DNA of 64,000 bases from Methylobacterium aquaticum (GCF_016804325.1 NZ_CP043627.1:6159501-6223500), one strand, 5' to 3'; positions 1 through 10,057 are shown, counted from the stretch's first letter. The notes: a model not told the origin generated them from the letters alone. Numbers and translations: made by a program.

Positions 1-869
1 GACTTGAACACCGTGATCGCCTCGGGACTCTGCCGCCCGGGCGCCTCGCCGCGGCACAGGGCGGCGAGATCGCCCGTCACGGCGTCCGGCGCGAGCGCGC
101 CGGAGAGGATCGCCGCCGCGACGTCGCCGCCCTTCTTGAGGGCGTCCTGCGTGTCGATGTAGACCGGCCCGCGCAGGAGGGCCGCGTCGTCGGCCTCGCG
201 CATCGCCGGCGTGAAGGCGCCGACGAGGTCGAGATGGGTGCCGGGCCGCAGCCAGGCGCCGCGCACCAGCGGCTCGGTCGAGAGGGTGGCGCAGGAGACC
301 AGATCCGCCTCCCCCACCGCCGCCGCGAGGTCGGTAACCGGATAGGCGTTGAGGCCTTCCGCGGCCAGGGTCGCGGCCAGGCGGGCGGCGCCCTCCGGCC
401 GGCGGTTCCAGATCGCCACGTCGCGGATCGGCCGGATGGCGGCATGCGCCCGCACGAGGGCGGGGGCGAGGGCGCCGGCCCCCACCATCACCATCCGGGC
501 GGCGTCCGCGCGGGCGAGGTGGCGGGCGGCGAGCGCCGAGGCGGCGGCGGTGCGCCACAGCGTCAGGCGGGCACCGTCAAGGAGCGCCAGGGGCCGGCCG
601 TCGCGGCCGTCGCAGAGCAGGACCCCGCCCTGGATCGTATCGAGGCCCCGGGCCGGATTGCCCGGAAACAGGGTCAGGATCTTGACCCCGACATAGTCGG
701 CCGTCCAGGCCGGCATCAGCAGCAGCGAGGCCCCGTCGGGCGCGGTCTCGATCGCGTGGTGATGGCGGGTCGGCGCCGTCGCGCCGGCCCGGAAGGCCGT
801 CGCGAGCGCGTCGATCAGGCCGAGCGGCGTCAGCGCCGCGTCGATCTCGGCCTCGCCGATCAGCCGCAT
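1..869 (-). CDS. Ornithine cyclodeaminase / mu-crystallin family protein (3' end cut by window)
   Basis: The frame is open from the ATG at 869 down to base 1, so the last part of the protein lies outside the window. It begins MRLIGEAEIDAALTPLGLID and contains the family's Rossmann region (MVMVGAGALAPALVRAHAAI) followed by an IWNRRPE segment typical of this NAD(P)-binding fold. Members are ornithine cyclodeaminases, alanine dehydrogenases or ketimine (piperideine/pyrroline carboxylate) reductases. Sequence alone does not tell which reaction this one performs. Its start lies one base from the stop of the upstream lapA-like gene, so the two are probably co-transcribed. Confidence 0.85.
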   Translation of the reverse strand, partial: MRLIGEAEIDAALTPLGLIDALATAFRAGATAPTRHHHAIETAPDGASLLLMPAWTADYVGVKILTLFPGNPARGLDTIQGGVLLCDGRDGRPLALLDGARLTLWRTAAASALAARHLARADAARMVMVGAGALAPALVRAHAAIRPIRDVAIWNRRPEGAARLAATLAAEGLNAYPVTDLAAAVGEADLVSCATLSTEPLVRGAWLRPGTHLDLVGAFTPAMREADDAALLRGPVYIDTQDALKKGGDVAAAILSGALAPDAVTGDLAALCRGEAPGRQSPEAITVFK

Positions 870-870
870 C

Positions 871-1230
871 TCAGGCGCGGGGAGCCGGCAGGGCGGTGCG
901 GCCCAGAGTGGCGCCGGCATGGGTGCTGGCCGGGGCGGTCTGGCGCAGGCGCTCGGCCTCGTGGCGCAGGCGGGCGAGCTCGCGGCCCTTGGCGCGGCGG
1001 TCGCGGCGGGTATCGCCCTGGCCGAGCCAGGAACCGACGCCGCCGACCACGATGCCGAGGGCGACCGCGGCGAAGATCAGCGCGTAGAGCGGCATCGGCA
1101 GGCTGAAGGCCGGCGTGCCGTCCGTGAACGGATCGAAGGACAGCATCACCGGCTGGCGGTTGGCCACCGCCAGAAGCACGACCACGATCGCGATGGGCAG
1201 CAGGATCAGGCCCTTGAGGAAGCGGATCAT
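871..1230 (-). CDS. LapA-domain inner-membrane protein
   Basis: This 119-residue protein has two hydrophobic segments (about residues 5-25 and 45-70), then a basic, Arg/Lys-rich and probably helical tail (RRDRRAKGRELARLRHEAERLR). That arrangement is the LapA/YciS domain, which in enterobacteria acts in regulating lipopolysaccharide assembly. The role in this organism is inferred only from the family. The gene sits between ihfB and the cyclodeaminase-like gene on the same strand. LapA-type genes often follow ihfB, which supports the call. Confidence 0.8.
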   Translation of the reverse strand: MIRFLKGLILLPIAIVVVLLAVANRQPVMLSFDPFTDGTPAFSLPMPLYALIFAAVALGIVVGGVGSWLGQGDTRRDRRAKGRELARLRHEAERLRQTAPASTHAGATLGRTALPAPRA

Positions 1231-1325
1231 CGGGAAACCCGGTCTTTCAGTCGGTGATGCGGGAGGGAGAGGCGGGACCGCCGGACGGAGCCCCGGAGAG
1301 GAAGTGTAACGCGCGGCGGCCCGGA

Positions 1326-1442
1326 GGCCAGAGCCGACCTGAGATCAAGGGGCCAGGGCCGACCTGACATCGAGGGGCCAGGGCCGACCTGACATCGAGA
1401 GGCCAGGGCCGACCCGACATCGAGGGGCCAGGGCCGGCCTCG
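1326..1442. repeat. 25-bp tandem repeat, about 4.7 copies
   Basis: Units begin at 1326, 1351, 1376, 1401 and 1426, exactly 25 bases apart; the last is partial. Each unit carries the core GGCCAGGGCCGACCTGACAT followed by CGAGG or a close variant. Copies differ by one to three substitutions and by no indels. The array fills the gap between the end of ihfB (1460) and the start of the lapA-like gene (1230). It codes for nothing I can recognise. Confidence 0.9.
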
Positions 1443-1459
1443 CGGAGAGCCGGCTCGGG

Positions 1460-1786
1460 TCAGCTCACGGCGGCCTCGGCCCGGCTCGGCTCGTCGGCGC
1501 CGATCCCGGCGGCGTTCAGGCGCAGGCGCATCTCCTTGCCGGTCTTGAACACCGGGATCGCCTTCTCGGCCACCGCCACGGCGGCGCCGGTGCGCGGGTT
1601 GCGGCCGCGCCGCGCCTCCCGGCGCTTGACCGAGAAGGCGCCGAAGCCGCGCAGCTCGACCCGGTCGCCCCGGGCGAGCGCATCGGCGATCGTGTCCAGG
1701 ATGGCGTTGACGATGTTCTCGACGTCGCGCTGATACAGGTGCGGGTTCTGCTCGGCGATCTTGAGCACCAGCTCGGACTTGATCAT
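1460..1786 (-). CDS. ihfB: Integration host factor subunit beta
   Basis: This 108-residue protein is a DNA-bending HU/IHF-family protein. It begins [20 protein letters not shown] and has the DNA-binding arm motif [10 protein letters not shown] followed by [11 protein letters not shown], which is diagnostic of the family. The match to IHF-beta (HimD) rather than HU rests on the N-terminus and on the sppA-ihfB-lapA-like gene order, common in alphaproteobacteria. The C-terminal 15 or so residues ([13 protein letters not shown]) are an extension beyond the fold. IHF commonly assists sigma-54 promoters such as the one found at 25844-25860. Confidence 0.92.
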   Translation of the reverse strand: MIKSELVLKIAEQNPHLYQRDVENIVNAILDTIADALARGDRVELRGFGAFSVKRREARRGRNPRTGAAVAVAEKAIPVFKTGKEMRLRLNAAGIGADEPSRAEAAVS

Positions 1787-1844
1787 GGGCGGTATGGTCT
1801 CGAGAGAGGCGGGGCCGGCCGGACGATTGCGCGGGAGGAGATGT

Positions 1845-2801
1845 TTACGGGCGCCAGACCGCGAGCAGGCCGCCCTGGGTCAGGCTGGCCGTCTCGTCGC
1901 CGGCCTGCCGCAGCCGGGCGGCGAGGTCGTCGTAGCCCATGAGGCCCGCGCCGGCCGCGGCGGCCGAGAACAGGCCGAAGCGGCTGTCGGAGCGCGGCTT
2001 CCAGTCCCGCACCGGCAGGTTCTTCGCCACGCCCTTCTCGCGCTCGAGCCAGGCGATGGCCTGGCGCTCGCTGCCGGTCTCGTCGATCAGGCCCAGCGGC
2101 ACGCTCTGGCGGCCGCTGAACACCCGCCCGTCCGCCACGGTCTTGATCTGGTCGGGGTTCATCTTGCGGCGGTCGGCCACCAGGTCCTTGAACCAGCCGT
2201 AGGTGTCGCCGACGATCGCCTGGAGCGCCGCGCGGGCCTCCGGCGGGGTCGGGTGGAAGCCGCTCGGCTCGGCCTTGAGCGGCGAGGACTTCACCTCGTC
2301 GACCTTGACCCCGACCTTGTCGAGGAGGCCCGACACCTCCGGGTACTGGAACAGCACGCCGATCGAGCCGACGAGCGAGGTCTCGCGGGCGACGATGTGA
2401 TCGGCGGCGATCGCCGTGATGTAGGCGCCCGACGCCGCGGTGCCGTCGACGAAGGCGACGATCGGCTTCTTCTCGGCGAGCGCGCGCAGGTTGCGGAACA
2501 GTTCTTCCGAGCCGGTGGTGGTGCCGCCCGGCGAGTTGATCGAGACGACCACGCCCGAGACCGCGCTCGACTCGCCGACGCGCTTCATCAGCTCGCGGGT
2601 CTTCTCGCTGCCGGCGATGAAGCCGTCGATGCTGATGCGGGCGATCTGCGGCGTGACGGCGGAGAAGCCCCCGCCCCCGGCCGCCCGCCAGCCGACGGCG
2701 CCGGCGGCGACGATCAGCGCCCCGACCCCGATCGCCCGCCACAGCGACAGCTTCCGGCGCAAGGACCGCCGGTCGAGGAGAAGTTCGGCATCGATGGCCA
2801 T
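1845..2801 (-). CDS. sppA: Signal peptide peptidase SppA (S49 family)
   Basis: This 318-residue protein is a membrane-anchored serine protease that degrades cleaved signal peptides. Residues 20-40 form an N-terminal transmembrane anchor. The nucleophile is Ser124 in the TAASGAY motif, and the likely general base is Lys176 in SSPLKAEPS, which together give the Ser/Lys dyad of the short (single-domain) SppA type. The SINSPGGT and SLVGSIGV motifs are also present. It lies 58 bases upstream of ihfB and probably shares its transcript. Confidence 0.92.
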   Translation of the reverse strand: MAIDAELLLDRRSLRRKLSLWRAIGVGALIVAAGAVGWRAAGGGGFSAVTPQIARISIDGFIAGSEKTRELMKRVGESSAVSGVVVSINSPGGTTTGSEELFRNLRALAEKKPIVAFVDGTAASGAYITAIAADHIVARETSLVGSIGVLFQYPEVSGLLDKVGVKVDEVKSSPLKAEPSGFHPTPPEARAALQAIVGDTYGWFKDLVADRRKMNPDQIKTVADGRVFSGRQSVPLGLIDETGSERQAIAWLEREKGVAKNLPVRDWKPRSDSRFGLFSAAAAGAGLMGYDDLAARLRQAGDETASLTQGGLLAVWRP

Positions 2802-2971
2802 GCGGCGCCCGTATCCTGGTCTGACCCTGGAAGGCCGCCTTCCCCGCAGGAGGTTCCCTGCAAGTCATTGGCGTGCCTCGCTCCCGGGCTGTTCTACCCC
2901 CGGCCGTCGCGCAGCGGCAAGACCGGTTTTGCGGGCATTCCCCTCCCCCATCGCGGTAAGGCGGACGCGCG

Positions 2972-3045
2972 AACGCCCGCACGGGGGGTGTCCCCGCGCG
3001 GGCGTTGCCGTCTCGTCGGGGATGTCCGGGCCTCGCGGCCCGGAC
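2972..3045 (-). terminator. Pair of strong hairpins after rpsA
   Basis: Two perfect inverted repeats lie just beyond the rpsA stop: 3024-3032 with 3037-3045 (9 bp, TCGC loop) and 2972-2980 with 2998-3006 (9 bp). Neither is followed by a clear U-run on the minus strand. They may be transcript-end stabilisers or weak terminators separating rpsA from sppA rather than classical intrinsic terminators. Confidence 0.5.
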
Positions 3046-3070
3046 GGTCCCGTCCTTGCTTCTTGTCGTC

Positions 3071-4783
3071 TTACTTCTTGTCGCCCTGGCGAGCCTTGAG
3101 GGCCGCGCCGAGGATGTCGCCGAGCGAGGCGCCCGAATCGGCGGAGCCGAACTGGGCGATCGCCTCCTTCTCCTCGGCCATCTCGAGGGCCTTGATCGAG
3201 AGCTGGACGCGGCGGGCCTTGCGGTCGAACTGCGTCACGCGCGCATCGACCTTCTCGCCGGCGGCGAAGCGCTCGGGGCGCTGGTCGTTGCGCTCGCGGG
3301 CGAGGTCGGCCCGGCGGATGAAGGCCTGGAGGTCGGAATCGACGATCTTGACCTCGATGCCGGAGTCCTTGACCTCGAGCACCTCGCAGGTGACGACCTG
3401 GTTCTTGCGGATGCCGTCACCGGCATCGGCGAAGGGGTCGCCGGCGAGCTGCTTGATGCCGAGCGAGATGCGCTCCTTCTCGACGTCGACGTCGAGAACC
3501 TGGGCGCGCACCACGTCGCCCTTCTTGAACTCGTCGATGACCTGCTCGCCCGGACGGTTCCAGTCGAGGTCCGAGAGGTGGACCATGCCGTCGACGTCGC
3601 CCTCGAGGCCGATGAACAGACCGAACTCGGTCTTGTTCTTGACCTCGCCCTCGACCTCGGTGCCCGGCGGGTGCTTCTCGGAGAAGGCCTCCCAGGGGTT
3701 CTGCAAGGTCTGCTTGAGACCGAGCGAGATGCGGCGCTTGACCGGATCGACTTCCAGGATCTGGACCTCGACCTCCTGGGAGGTGGAGACGATCTTGCCC
3801 GGATGGACGTTCTTCTTGGTCCAGCTCATCTCCGAGACGTGGATCAGGCCCTCGATCCCCGGCTCCAGCTCCACGAAGGCGCCGTAATCGGTGATGTTGG
3901 TCACGCGGCCCTTGAGCTTGGCGTCGACCGGGTAGCGGGCGGCGATGCCCTCCCACGGATCGGCGAGCAGCTGCTTGATGCCGAGCGAGATGCGGTGCGT
4001 CTCGTGGTTGATCTTGATGATCTTGACCTTGACGGTCTGACCGATGTTGACCACCTCGGACGGGTGGTTGACGCGGCGCCACGCCATGTCGGTGACGTGC
4101 AGCAGGCCGTCGATGCCGCCGAGGTCGACGAACGCGCCGTACTCGGTGATGTTCTTGACCACGCCGTCGATGACCTGGCCCTCTTCGAGGTTGGCCACCA
4201 GCTCGGAGCGCTGCTCGGCCCGGCTCTCCTCGAGCACGGTGCGGCGCGACACCACGATGTTGCCGCGGCGGCGATCCATCTTGAGGATCTGGAACGGCTG
4301 CGGCGTGCCCATCAGCGGGGTGACGTCGCGGACCGGACGGATGTCGACCTGCGAGCGCGGCAGGAACGCCACGGCGCCGTCGAGGTCGACGGTGTAGCCG
4401 CCCTTGACCTGGTTGAAGATCGTGCCGGAGACGCGCTCGTTGTTCTCGAACGCCTTCTCGAGCTTGACCCAGCTCTCCTCGCGGCGGGCCTTGTCGCGCG
4501 AGATGACGGCTTCACCGAGGGCGTTCTCGATGCGGTCGACATAGACCTCGACCTCGTCGCCGACGGCGATCGGCTGGTCACGGCCGGGGCCCGTGAACTC
4601 CTTGAGGGCGACGCGGCCCTCGGTCTTGGCCCCGATGTCGATGACGGCGACGTCCTTCTCGATCGCCACCACGCGGCCCTTGACCACGGAGCCTTCCGTG
4701 ATCTCGTGCTCGCGGAATGACTCTTCCAGAAGGGCGGCGAAATCTTCGCGGCTCGACGAGGCGGCTTGCAAACCTGCGGACAT
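3071..4783 (-). CDS. rpsA: 30S ribosomal protein S1
   Basis: This 570-residue protein holds about six tandem S1 RNA-binding domains. Repeated signatures such as NITEYGAFVDLGGIDGLLHV and NITDYGAFVELEPGIEGLIH mark the well-conserved ones, and the first and last domains are more diverged. S1 unfolds and docks mRNA on the small ribosomal subunit. The ATG at 4783 follows an AAGGAG ribosome-binding site; the open frame extends further upstream but lacks family similarity there. The cmk gene that often precedes rpsA in proteobacteria is absent, and a 600-base non-coding gap lies upstream instead. Confidence 0.95.
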   Translation of the reverse strand: MSAGLQAASSSREDFAALLEESFREHEITEGSVVKGRVVAIEKDVAVIDIGAKTEGRVALKEFTGPGRDQPIAVGDEVEVYVDRIENALGEAVISRDKARREESWVKLEKAFENNERVSGTIFNQVKGGYTVDLDGAVAFLPRSQVDIRPVRDVTPLMGTPQPFQILKMDRRRGNIVVSRRTVLEESRAEQRSELVANLEEGQVIDGVVKNITEYGAFVDLGGIDGLLHVTDMAWRRVNHPSEVVNIGQTVKVKIIKINHETHRISLGIKQLLADPWEGIAARYPVDAKLKGRVTNITDYGAFVELEPGIEGLIHVSEMSWTKKNVHPGKIVSTSQEVEVQILEVDPVKRRISLGLKQTLQNPWEAFSEKHPPGTEVEGEVKNKTEFGLFIGLEGDVDGMVHLSDLDWNRPGEQVIDEFKKGDVVRAQVLDVDVEKERISLGIKQLAGDPFADAGDGIRKNQVVTCEVLEVKDSGIEVKIVDSDLQAFIRRADLARERNDQRPERFAAGEKVDARVTQFDRKARRVQLSIKALEMAEEKEAIAQFGSADSGASLGDILGAALKARQGDKK

Positions 4784-5390
4784 CAATGCTCCTTTTCGTC
4801 CCGCCCTATCCGGGGGGACGGCGCCGGCGGCTCGTATCAACGGGCCGCTTCCGCCCGCCGGAGTCCCGAGGATGTCCTCGAAACCGCCGCTCCCTCGAAT
4901 GTGAAGGGCGCGGGCCGGCGCATGATCGACGGGCAGAAACGTGTGCTCCGAAGGTCCCGGCCGGGGCGCGGTGCGGACGGGCGCGAGGCCCGGCACGCGG
5001 CATCCCGGCATGGGACGACCGGAGTTGCGGCCGATACACGAAAACCGAACTCCCGGCAAGGCGTTGCGGCGGCTCGGCGCGGCAACCTGACGGTGAACTG
5101 GCGGCTTGCCGACACGAGCGGGTCCGGGTTACCCATCCCTAGCCTTAAATCATTCTCATGTTCGGGCGTGGTGCGGGGCTTTCGATGCTTCGGCTCGCGG
5201 GACGCGTCCCGGGGCGGCGCGTCCAAGATGCATGAACGCACGCCGCATGCACGGCGTGAGGGAGGAGTGCGGCGCCGTCCGGTCCGGGGGCCGGGGCGCC
5301 GAGACCGCAATCGACGAGAGGGAGGCGGCGCCGCGACCGGAAGCGTGTCCGCGGGGCGCCGGAGAAGCCTCCCGAAGCCGGAGGGCGACG
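4784..5390. other. Intergenic region between divergent rpsA and iorA-like genes
   Basis: About 600 bases without a convincing gene on either strand. It must carry the promoters of rpsA (minus) and the hydroxylase operon (plus). A comparatively AT-rich stretch near 5140-5165 is the most promoter-like part, but I could not assign -35 and -10 boxes with confidence. The open frames crossing it are arginine-rich shadow translations. Confidence 0.6.
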
Positions 5391-5870
5391 ATGATCAAGC
5401 TCAACGTGAACGGTGAGGAGCGCCGCTTCGACGGCGATCCCGAGATGCCGCTGCTCTGGTACCTGCGGGACGAGCTCGGCCTGACGGGCACCAAGTTCGG
5501 CTGCGGCGTCGCGGCCTGCGGCGCCTGCACCATCCATGTCGGCGGCACCGCGGTGCGGGCCTGCCAGACCGCGGTCTCGGCCGCCGACGGCCAGCCGGTC
5601 GTGACGATCGAGGGCCTGTCGCCGGACGGCAACCATCCGGTCCAGGCCGCCTGGCGCGAGCTGAACGTGGCGCAGTGCGGCTATTGCCAGACCGGGCAGA
5701 TCATGCAGGCGGCGGCCCTCCTCAAGGAGACGCCGAAGCCCACCGATGCCGACATCGACAACCAGATGAGCGGCAATCTCTGCCGCTGCGGCACCTATCC
5801 GCGCATCCGCGCCGCCATCAAGCAGGCGGCGGGGCTGACCCCGAAGGCCGGCCAGGGAGATCGCCTGTGA
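5391..5870 (+). CDS. iorA: (2Fe-2S) small subunit of a molybdenum hydroxylase, isoquinoline 1-oxidoreductase alpha type
   Basis: This 159-residue subunit carries two [2Fe-2S] clusters. The plant-ferredoxin type site is [15 protein letters not shown] with a later Cys near RACQTAV, and the C-terminal helical site is CGYCQTGQ followed by [11 protein letters not shown]. It would pass electrons from the molybdenum site of the partner subunit to an unknown acceptor. The ATG at 5391 starts a normal-length protein ([16 protein letters not shown]) after a GGAGGG-like site. It overlaps the large subunit gene by four bases. The natural substrate cannot be told from sequence; many such proteins are aldehyde or N-heterocycle oxidoreductases. 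Confidence 0.88.
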   Translation: MIKLNVNGEERRFDGDPEMPLLWYLRDELGLTGTKFGCGVAACGACTIHVGGTAVRACQTAVSAADGQPVVTIEGLSPDGNHPVQAAWRELNVAQCGYCQTGQIMQAAALLKETPKPTDADIDNQMSGNLCRCGTYPRIRAAIKQAAGLTPKAGQGDRL

Positions 5871-8212
5871 TTCACGACCTCTCCTCCCTCCTCGCGGCCG
5901 CCCCGGCCGACGAGCCGGATTCCGCGATCCAGAAGGCCTCGCCGGGCCAGCTCAGCCGCCGCGGTCTCCTCGCCGGGGCCGGCGCCCTGGTGCTCGCCCT
6001 GTCGCTGAAGCCCCAGGGCGCGCTCGCCGCCGACCCGCCGAAATTCGGCGCCGACGGCATGCCGCATGGCTGGCGCGACGACCCGACCCTGTTCGTGGCG
6101 ATCGCGCCGGACGGCACCGTGACGGTGACCTGCATCCGCGCCGAGATGGGCCAGGGCGTGCGCACCTCGGTGGCCTTCGTCATCGCCGACGAGCTCGACG
6201 CCGACTGGGGCAAGGTCAAGGTCGTCCAGGCGCATGGCGACGAGGAGCGCTTCGGCAACCAGGACACCGACGGCTCGCGCAGCTTGCGGCACTTCTTCAT
6301 GCCGCTGCGCCGCGCCGGGGCCGCCGCCCGCACCATGCTGGTCGAGGCCGCCGCCAAGCAGTGGAACGTGCCGGCCTCCGAGGTGACGGCGGAGAACCAC
6401 GCCCTCGTCCACGCCAAGTCCGGGCGCCGGATGGCTTTTGGCGATGTGGCGCAGGCCGCCGCCACCGTGCCGGTGCCGGACCGCTCGAAGGTGACGCTCA
6501 AGGACCCGTCGGCCTTCCGCTACATCGGCAAGGGCCGCGTCGGCCTCATCGACAATGTCGGCATCACCACCGGCAAGGCGCAGTACGGCCTCGATACCCG
6601 CGTCGAGGGGATGCTCTACGCCGTGGTCGCCCGTCCGCCGGTCTTCGGCGGCAAGGTCAAGAGCTTCGACGAGGCGGCGGCGCTCAAGGTGCCGGGCGTC
6701 GTCAAGGTCGTGACCATCGATCCCCCGGCCCCGCCCTACGAGTTCATGCCGACCGGCGGCGTCGCGGTCGTTGCCCGCAACACCTGGGCGGCGATCAAGG
6801 GCCGCGAGGCGTTGAACGCCAGCTTCGAGGACGGGCCGAACGCGAGTTACGATTCCGACGCCTACCGGGCCACCCTGGAGCAGGCTGTGCGCAAGCCCGG
6901 CAAGGTGGTGCGCCAGGAGGGCGACGTCGACGCGGCGATGAAGAAGGCGGTCAAGCGCCTCGAGGCCGAGTACTACATCCCCCACCTCGTCCAGGCCCCG
7001 ATGGAGCCGCCGGCCGCGACCGTCCGGATCGCCAAGGACGGCACGATCGAGGCGTGGGGCTGCGTGCAGTCGCCCCAGGCCGCCCGCGACCGCATCGCCA
7101 AGCGCCTCGACATCGACCCGAAGAAGGTCACGGTGAACGTGACGCTGCTCGGCGGCGGCTTCGGCCGCAAGTCGAAGCCCGACTACTTCGTCGAGGCGGC
7201 TTTGTGCTCGAAGGCGATGGACGGCGCCCCGGTCAAGATGACCTGGACCCGCGAGGACGACCTGCATCACGGCTACTACCACACCGTCTCGGTGGAGCGG
7301 CTGGAGGCCGGCCTCGACGACAAGGGCATGCCGGTCGCCTGGCTGCACCGCAGCGCGGCCCCGACCATCGGCTCGACCTTCGTGGCCGGCGCCAAGGAGC
7401 AGATCCCGATCGAGCTCGGGATGGGCCTCGTCAACGTGCCGTTCAACATCCCCAACATGCGGATGGAGAATCCGCCGGCCGACGCGCATGTCCGCATCGG
7501 CTGGTTCCGCTCGGTGTCGAACATCCCGCGGGCCTTCGCGGTGCAGTCCTTCATCAACGAGCTGGCGCACCTCGCCGGCCGCGACCCGAAGGACTACCTC
7601 CTCGACGTGATCGGCCCGGCGCGGATCATCGATCCGGTCAAGATCGGCGATGCCTGGAACTACGGCGAGGATCCCTCGCGCTATCCCTTCGATACCGGGC
7701 GCCTGCGCAACGTGATCGAGGCGGTGGCGAAGGGCGCCGGCTGGGGCCGCAAGGTCGAGAAGGGCCGCGGGCTCGGCATCGCGGCGCATTACAGCTTCGT
7801 GACCTACACCGCCGCCGTCGCCGAGGTCGAGGTGTCGCCGAAGGGCGAGGTCACCGTCCAGCGGGTCGACATCGCCATCGACAGCGGCCAGCAGGTCAAC
7901 CCGGAGCGGGTGCGCTCGCAGCTCGAGGGCGCGGTGGTGATGGGCATGGGCCTCGCGCTCACCGCCCAGATCACCTTCAAGAACGGCCGCGCCGTCCAGG
8001 ACAACTACGACACCTACGAGCTGACCCGGATCAACGAGGCGCCCAAGATCATCAACGTGCACCTCGTGCAGGGCGGGTCCTGGGACAAGCCGCTCGGCGG
8101 CGTCGGCGAGCCCGGCGTGCCGCCGGTGGCGCCGGCGATCGCCAACGCGATCTTCGCGGCGACCGGCCGGCGCATCCGCCAGCTGCCGATGCGCGACAAG
8201 CTGAGCGCGTGA
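5867..8212 (+). CDS. iorB: Molybdopterin-binding large subunit, isoquinoline 1-oxidoreductase beta type
   Basis: This 781-residue protein starts at the GTG of a GTGA overlap with the small subunit stop, so the pair is translationally coupled. Residues about 25-50 ([18 protein letters not shown]) form a twin-arginine signal, so the folded complex is probably exported to the periplasm. The body has the molybdopterin cytosine dinucleotide-binding features of the xanthine-oxidase superfamily (for example [11 protein letters not shown] and [17 protein letters not shown]). There is no FAD subunit, as is usual for the two-subunit Ior type that passes electrons to a cytochrome or other periplasmic carrier. 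Confidence 0.88.
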   Translation: MIHDLSSLLAAAPADEPDSAIQKASPGQLSRRGLLAGAGALVLALSLKPQGALAADPPKFGADGMPHGWRDDPTLFVAIAPDGTVTVTCIRAEMGQGVRTSVAFVIADELDADWGKVKVVQAHGDEERFGNQDTDGSRSLRHFFMPLRRAGAAARTMLVEAAAKQWNVPASEVTAENHALVHAKSGRRMAFGDVAQAAATVPVPDRSKVTLKDPSAFRYIGKGRVGLIDNVGITTGKAQYGLDTRVEGMLYAVVARPPVFGGKVKSFDEAAALKVPGVVKVVTIDPPAPPYEFMPTGGVAVVARNTWAAIKGREALNASFEDGPNASYDSDAYRATLEQAVRKPGKVVRQEGDVDAAMKKAVKRLEAEYYIPHLVQAPMEPPAATVRIAKDGTIEAWGCVQSPQAARDRIAKRLDIDPKKVTVNVTLLGGGFGRKSKPDYFVEAALCSKAMDGAPVKMTWTREDDLHHGYYHTVSVERLEAGLDDKGMPVAWLHRSAAPTIGSTFVAGAKEQIPIELGMGLVNVPFNIPNMRMENPPADAHVRIGWFRSVSNIPRAFAVQSFINELAHLAGRDPKDYLLDVIGPARIIDPVKIGDAWNYGEDPSRYPFDTGRLRNVIEAVAKGAGWGRKVEKGRGLGIAAHYSFVTYTAAVAEVEVSPKGEVTVQRVDIAIDSGQQVNPERVRSQLEGAVVMGMGLALTAQITFKNGRAVQDNYDTYELTRINEAPKIINVHLVQGGSWDKPLGGVGEPGVPPVAPAIANAIFAATGRRIRQLPMRDKLSA

Positions 8213-8256
8213 TCCGGGACCCCGCGGGGCATCGCGTGCCGCGGACCCCAACGATG

Positions 8257-8288
8257 AAGGGGCCGCCTCCCGGGGCGGCCCCTTTTTT
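8257..8288 (+). terminator. Intrinsic terminator of the iorAB operon
   Basis: An 11-bp stem (8257-8267 paired with 8274-8284) with a six-base loop ends in a run of six T (8283-8288). It lies 45 bases after the large subunit stop. Confidence 0.9.
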
Positions 8289-8415
8289 CTGATCCGTCTC
8301 TCGCCCCCGCCGGAACCCCCGCCCCCGGGCCGGTGTTCGCGGACCGGAGCCCTTCGCGCCAAGGTTCGGGAACGGGCAAGAGTCAACGCAAGAGTCAACG
8401 ACAGGGAGAGACGCC

Positions 8416-8820
8416 ATGAAGCTCATCCTCGCCGCCGGCCTCATCGCAGGTCTCGCCGGCCCGGCCCTCGCGGGTGCCTGCGGCACCGAGATCTCCTCCC
8501 TGGAGCCGCGCCTCGACGCGAAGAGCCGCGAGACCATCGCGGCGTCGAGCGGCGGCAAGGAGGTGGCGTCGCGCCGCGAGGCGCAGGCCGAGGCGGCGAC
8601 CGAGAAGGGCACCAGCCCCTCCGCCCTTCCCAAGGGCCCCGCCCCGGGCTCGGCCGAGACGCAGGCTACCGCCGACGTCGCCAAGGCCAGCGGCGGCGGC
8701 ACCGGCGTGATGGAGGCCCGCGCCAGCCTCAACCGCGCCCGCGAACTCGACAAGAAGGGCGACGAGGCCGGCTGCATGAAGGCCCTGTCCGACGCCAAGG
8801 AGCAGATGGACAAATCGTGA
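8416..8820 (+). CDS. Small secreted protein of unknown function
   Basis: This 134-residue protein has a clear signal peptide (MKLILAAGLIAGLAGPALAG, cleavage near residue 19). The mature part is hydrophilic, low in complexity and rich in Ala, Lys and Glu, and ends in a helix with one Cys (DEAGCMKALSDAKEQMDKS). A second Cys lies right after the signal (GACGTE), so a disulfide bond is possible. I do not recognise a named domain. An AGGGAGAG ribosome-binding site precedes the ATG, which makes the start secure. It appears to be transcribed on its own after the terminator at 8257. Confidence 0.75.
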   Translation: MKLILAAGLIAGLAGPALAGACGTEISSLEPRLDAKSRETIAASSGGKEVASRREAQAEAATEKGTSPSALPKGPAPGSAETQATADVAKASGGGTGVMEARASLNRARELDKKGDEAGCMKALSDAKEQMDKS

Positions 8821-8974
8821 GCCCCGGCGGGTTTTAATCCGTTCCGCGAGGTGAGGCAGCGCACATGACGGCCCGGACGGGCGGTGCCGGGGCTGGTCTG
8901 CTGCGCTGCAGCGCCCACATCTCACCGGCATCGCCCGGCCCTTGAAGCCGGGCTCGATCCGGAGTGTCTCTGCA

Positions 8975-10057
8975 GTGCCTTCCCTGTTCGATCCGATCCA
9001 GCTCGGCGCCATCCAGGCTCCGAACCGCATCCTGATGGCCCCGCTGACCCGCGGCCGCGCCTCGCGGACCCATGTCCCGACCCCGATCATGGCCGAGTAT
9101 TACCGCCAGCGCGCCGGGGCCGGCCTGATCATCAGCGAGGCCACCGGCATCTCGCAGGAGGGCACCGGCTGGCCCTTCGCCCCGGGCCTGTGGAGCCCTG
9201 AGCAGGTCGAGGCCTGGAAGCCGGTCGTGGCGGCGGTCCACGAGGCCGGCGGGCGCATCGTCGCGCAGCTCTGGCACATGGGCCGGGTGGTCCACCCGGA
9301 CTTCCTCGGCGGGCAGGCTCCCGTCTCGGCCTCGGCCACCACGGCGCCCGACCAGGCCCACACCTACGAGGGCAAGAAGCCCTATGCCGAGGCGCGGCCC
9401 TTGCGCGAGGACGAGATCCCGCGGCTGCTCGCCGACTACGCCAAGGCCGCCCGCAACGCGGTCGAGGCCGGCTTCGACGGGGTGCAGATCCACGCCGCGA
9501 ACGGCTACCTGATCGACCAGTTCCTGCGCTCGGGCACCAACCTGCGCCAGGACCGCTACGGCGGCTCGGTCGAGAACCGCATCCGCCTGCTTGCCGAGGT
9601 CGCCCGCACCGTCGCCGACACGATCGGCGCCGACCGCACCGGCGTGCGCCTGTCGCCGAACGAGCCGATCCAGGGCGTCGACGACCCCGATCCCGAGACC
9701 CTGTTCCCGGCCGCCGCCGCCGCCCTGTCGGAGATCGGCGTCGCCTTCCTCGAGCTGCGCGAGCCCGGCCCGAACGGCACCTTTGGCAAGGCCGCCCGCC
9801 CGGCCGTGGCGCCGGCCATCAAGGCCGCCTTCCGCGGTCCCTTGGTGCTGAATTCCGACTATGACGGCCCGAAGGCGCAAGCCGCCCTCGACGAGGGCCG
9901 CGCCGACGCGATCGCCTTCGGCCGCACCTTCATCGCCAATCCGGACCTGCCGGAGCGGATCGCCAAGGGCGCGGCCCTCAACAAGGACAACTACAAGACC
10001 TGGTACAGCCAGGGCCCCGAGGGCTACATCGATTATCCGACTCTCGACGCCGCCTGA
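8975..10057 (+). CDS. nemA: Old Yellow Enzyme family alkene reductase
   Basis: This 360-residue FMN flavoprotein reduces activated C=C bonds (and often nitro compounds) with NAD(P)H. It shows the family pattern: LFDPIQLGAIQAPNRILMAPLTR at the N-terminus (start of the TIM barrel), the HAANGYLIDQFL active-site motif, NLRQDRYGGSVENR, and FGRTFIANPDLPERI near the C-terminus for phosphate binding. I chose the GTG at 8975 because a GGAG site lies about ten bases upstream and family similarity starts there; a TTG at 8942 would add 11 residues. The symbol is by similarity to NemA. Confidence 0.9.
   Translation: MPSLFDPIQLGAIQAPNRILMAPLTRGRASRTHVPTPIMAEYYRQRAGAGLIISEATGISQEGTGWPFAPGLWSPEQVEAWKPVVAAVHEAGGRIVAQLWHMGRVVHPDFLGGQAPVSASATTAPDQAHTYEGKKPYAEARPLREDEIPRLLADYAKAARNAVEAGFDGVQIHAANGYLIDQFLRSGTNLRQDRYGGSVENRIRLLAEVARTVADTIGADRTGVRLSPNEPIQGVDDPDPETLFPAAAAALSEIGVAFLELREPGPNGTFGKAARPAVAPAIKAAFRGPLVLNSDYDGPKAQAALDEGRADAIAFGRTFIANPDLPERIAKGAALNKDNYKTWYSQGPEGYIDYPTLDAA

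Noticed and set aside
1326..1442. CRISPR array
   Set aside because: The 25-bp units are directly adjacent with no spacers, and there are no cas genes.
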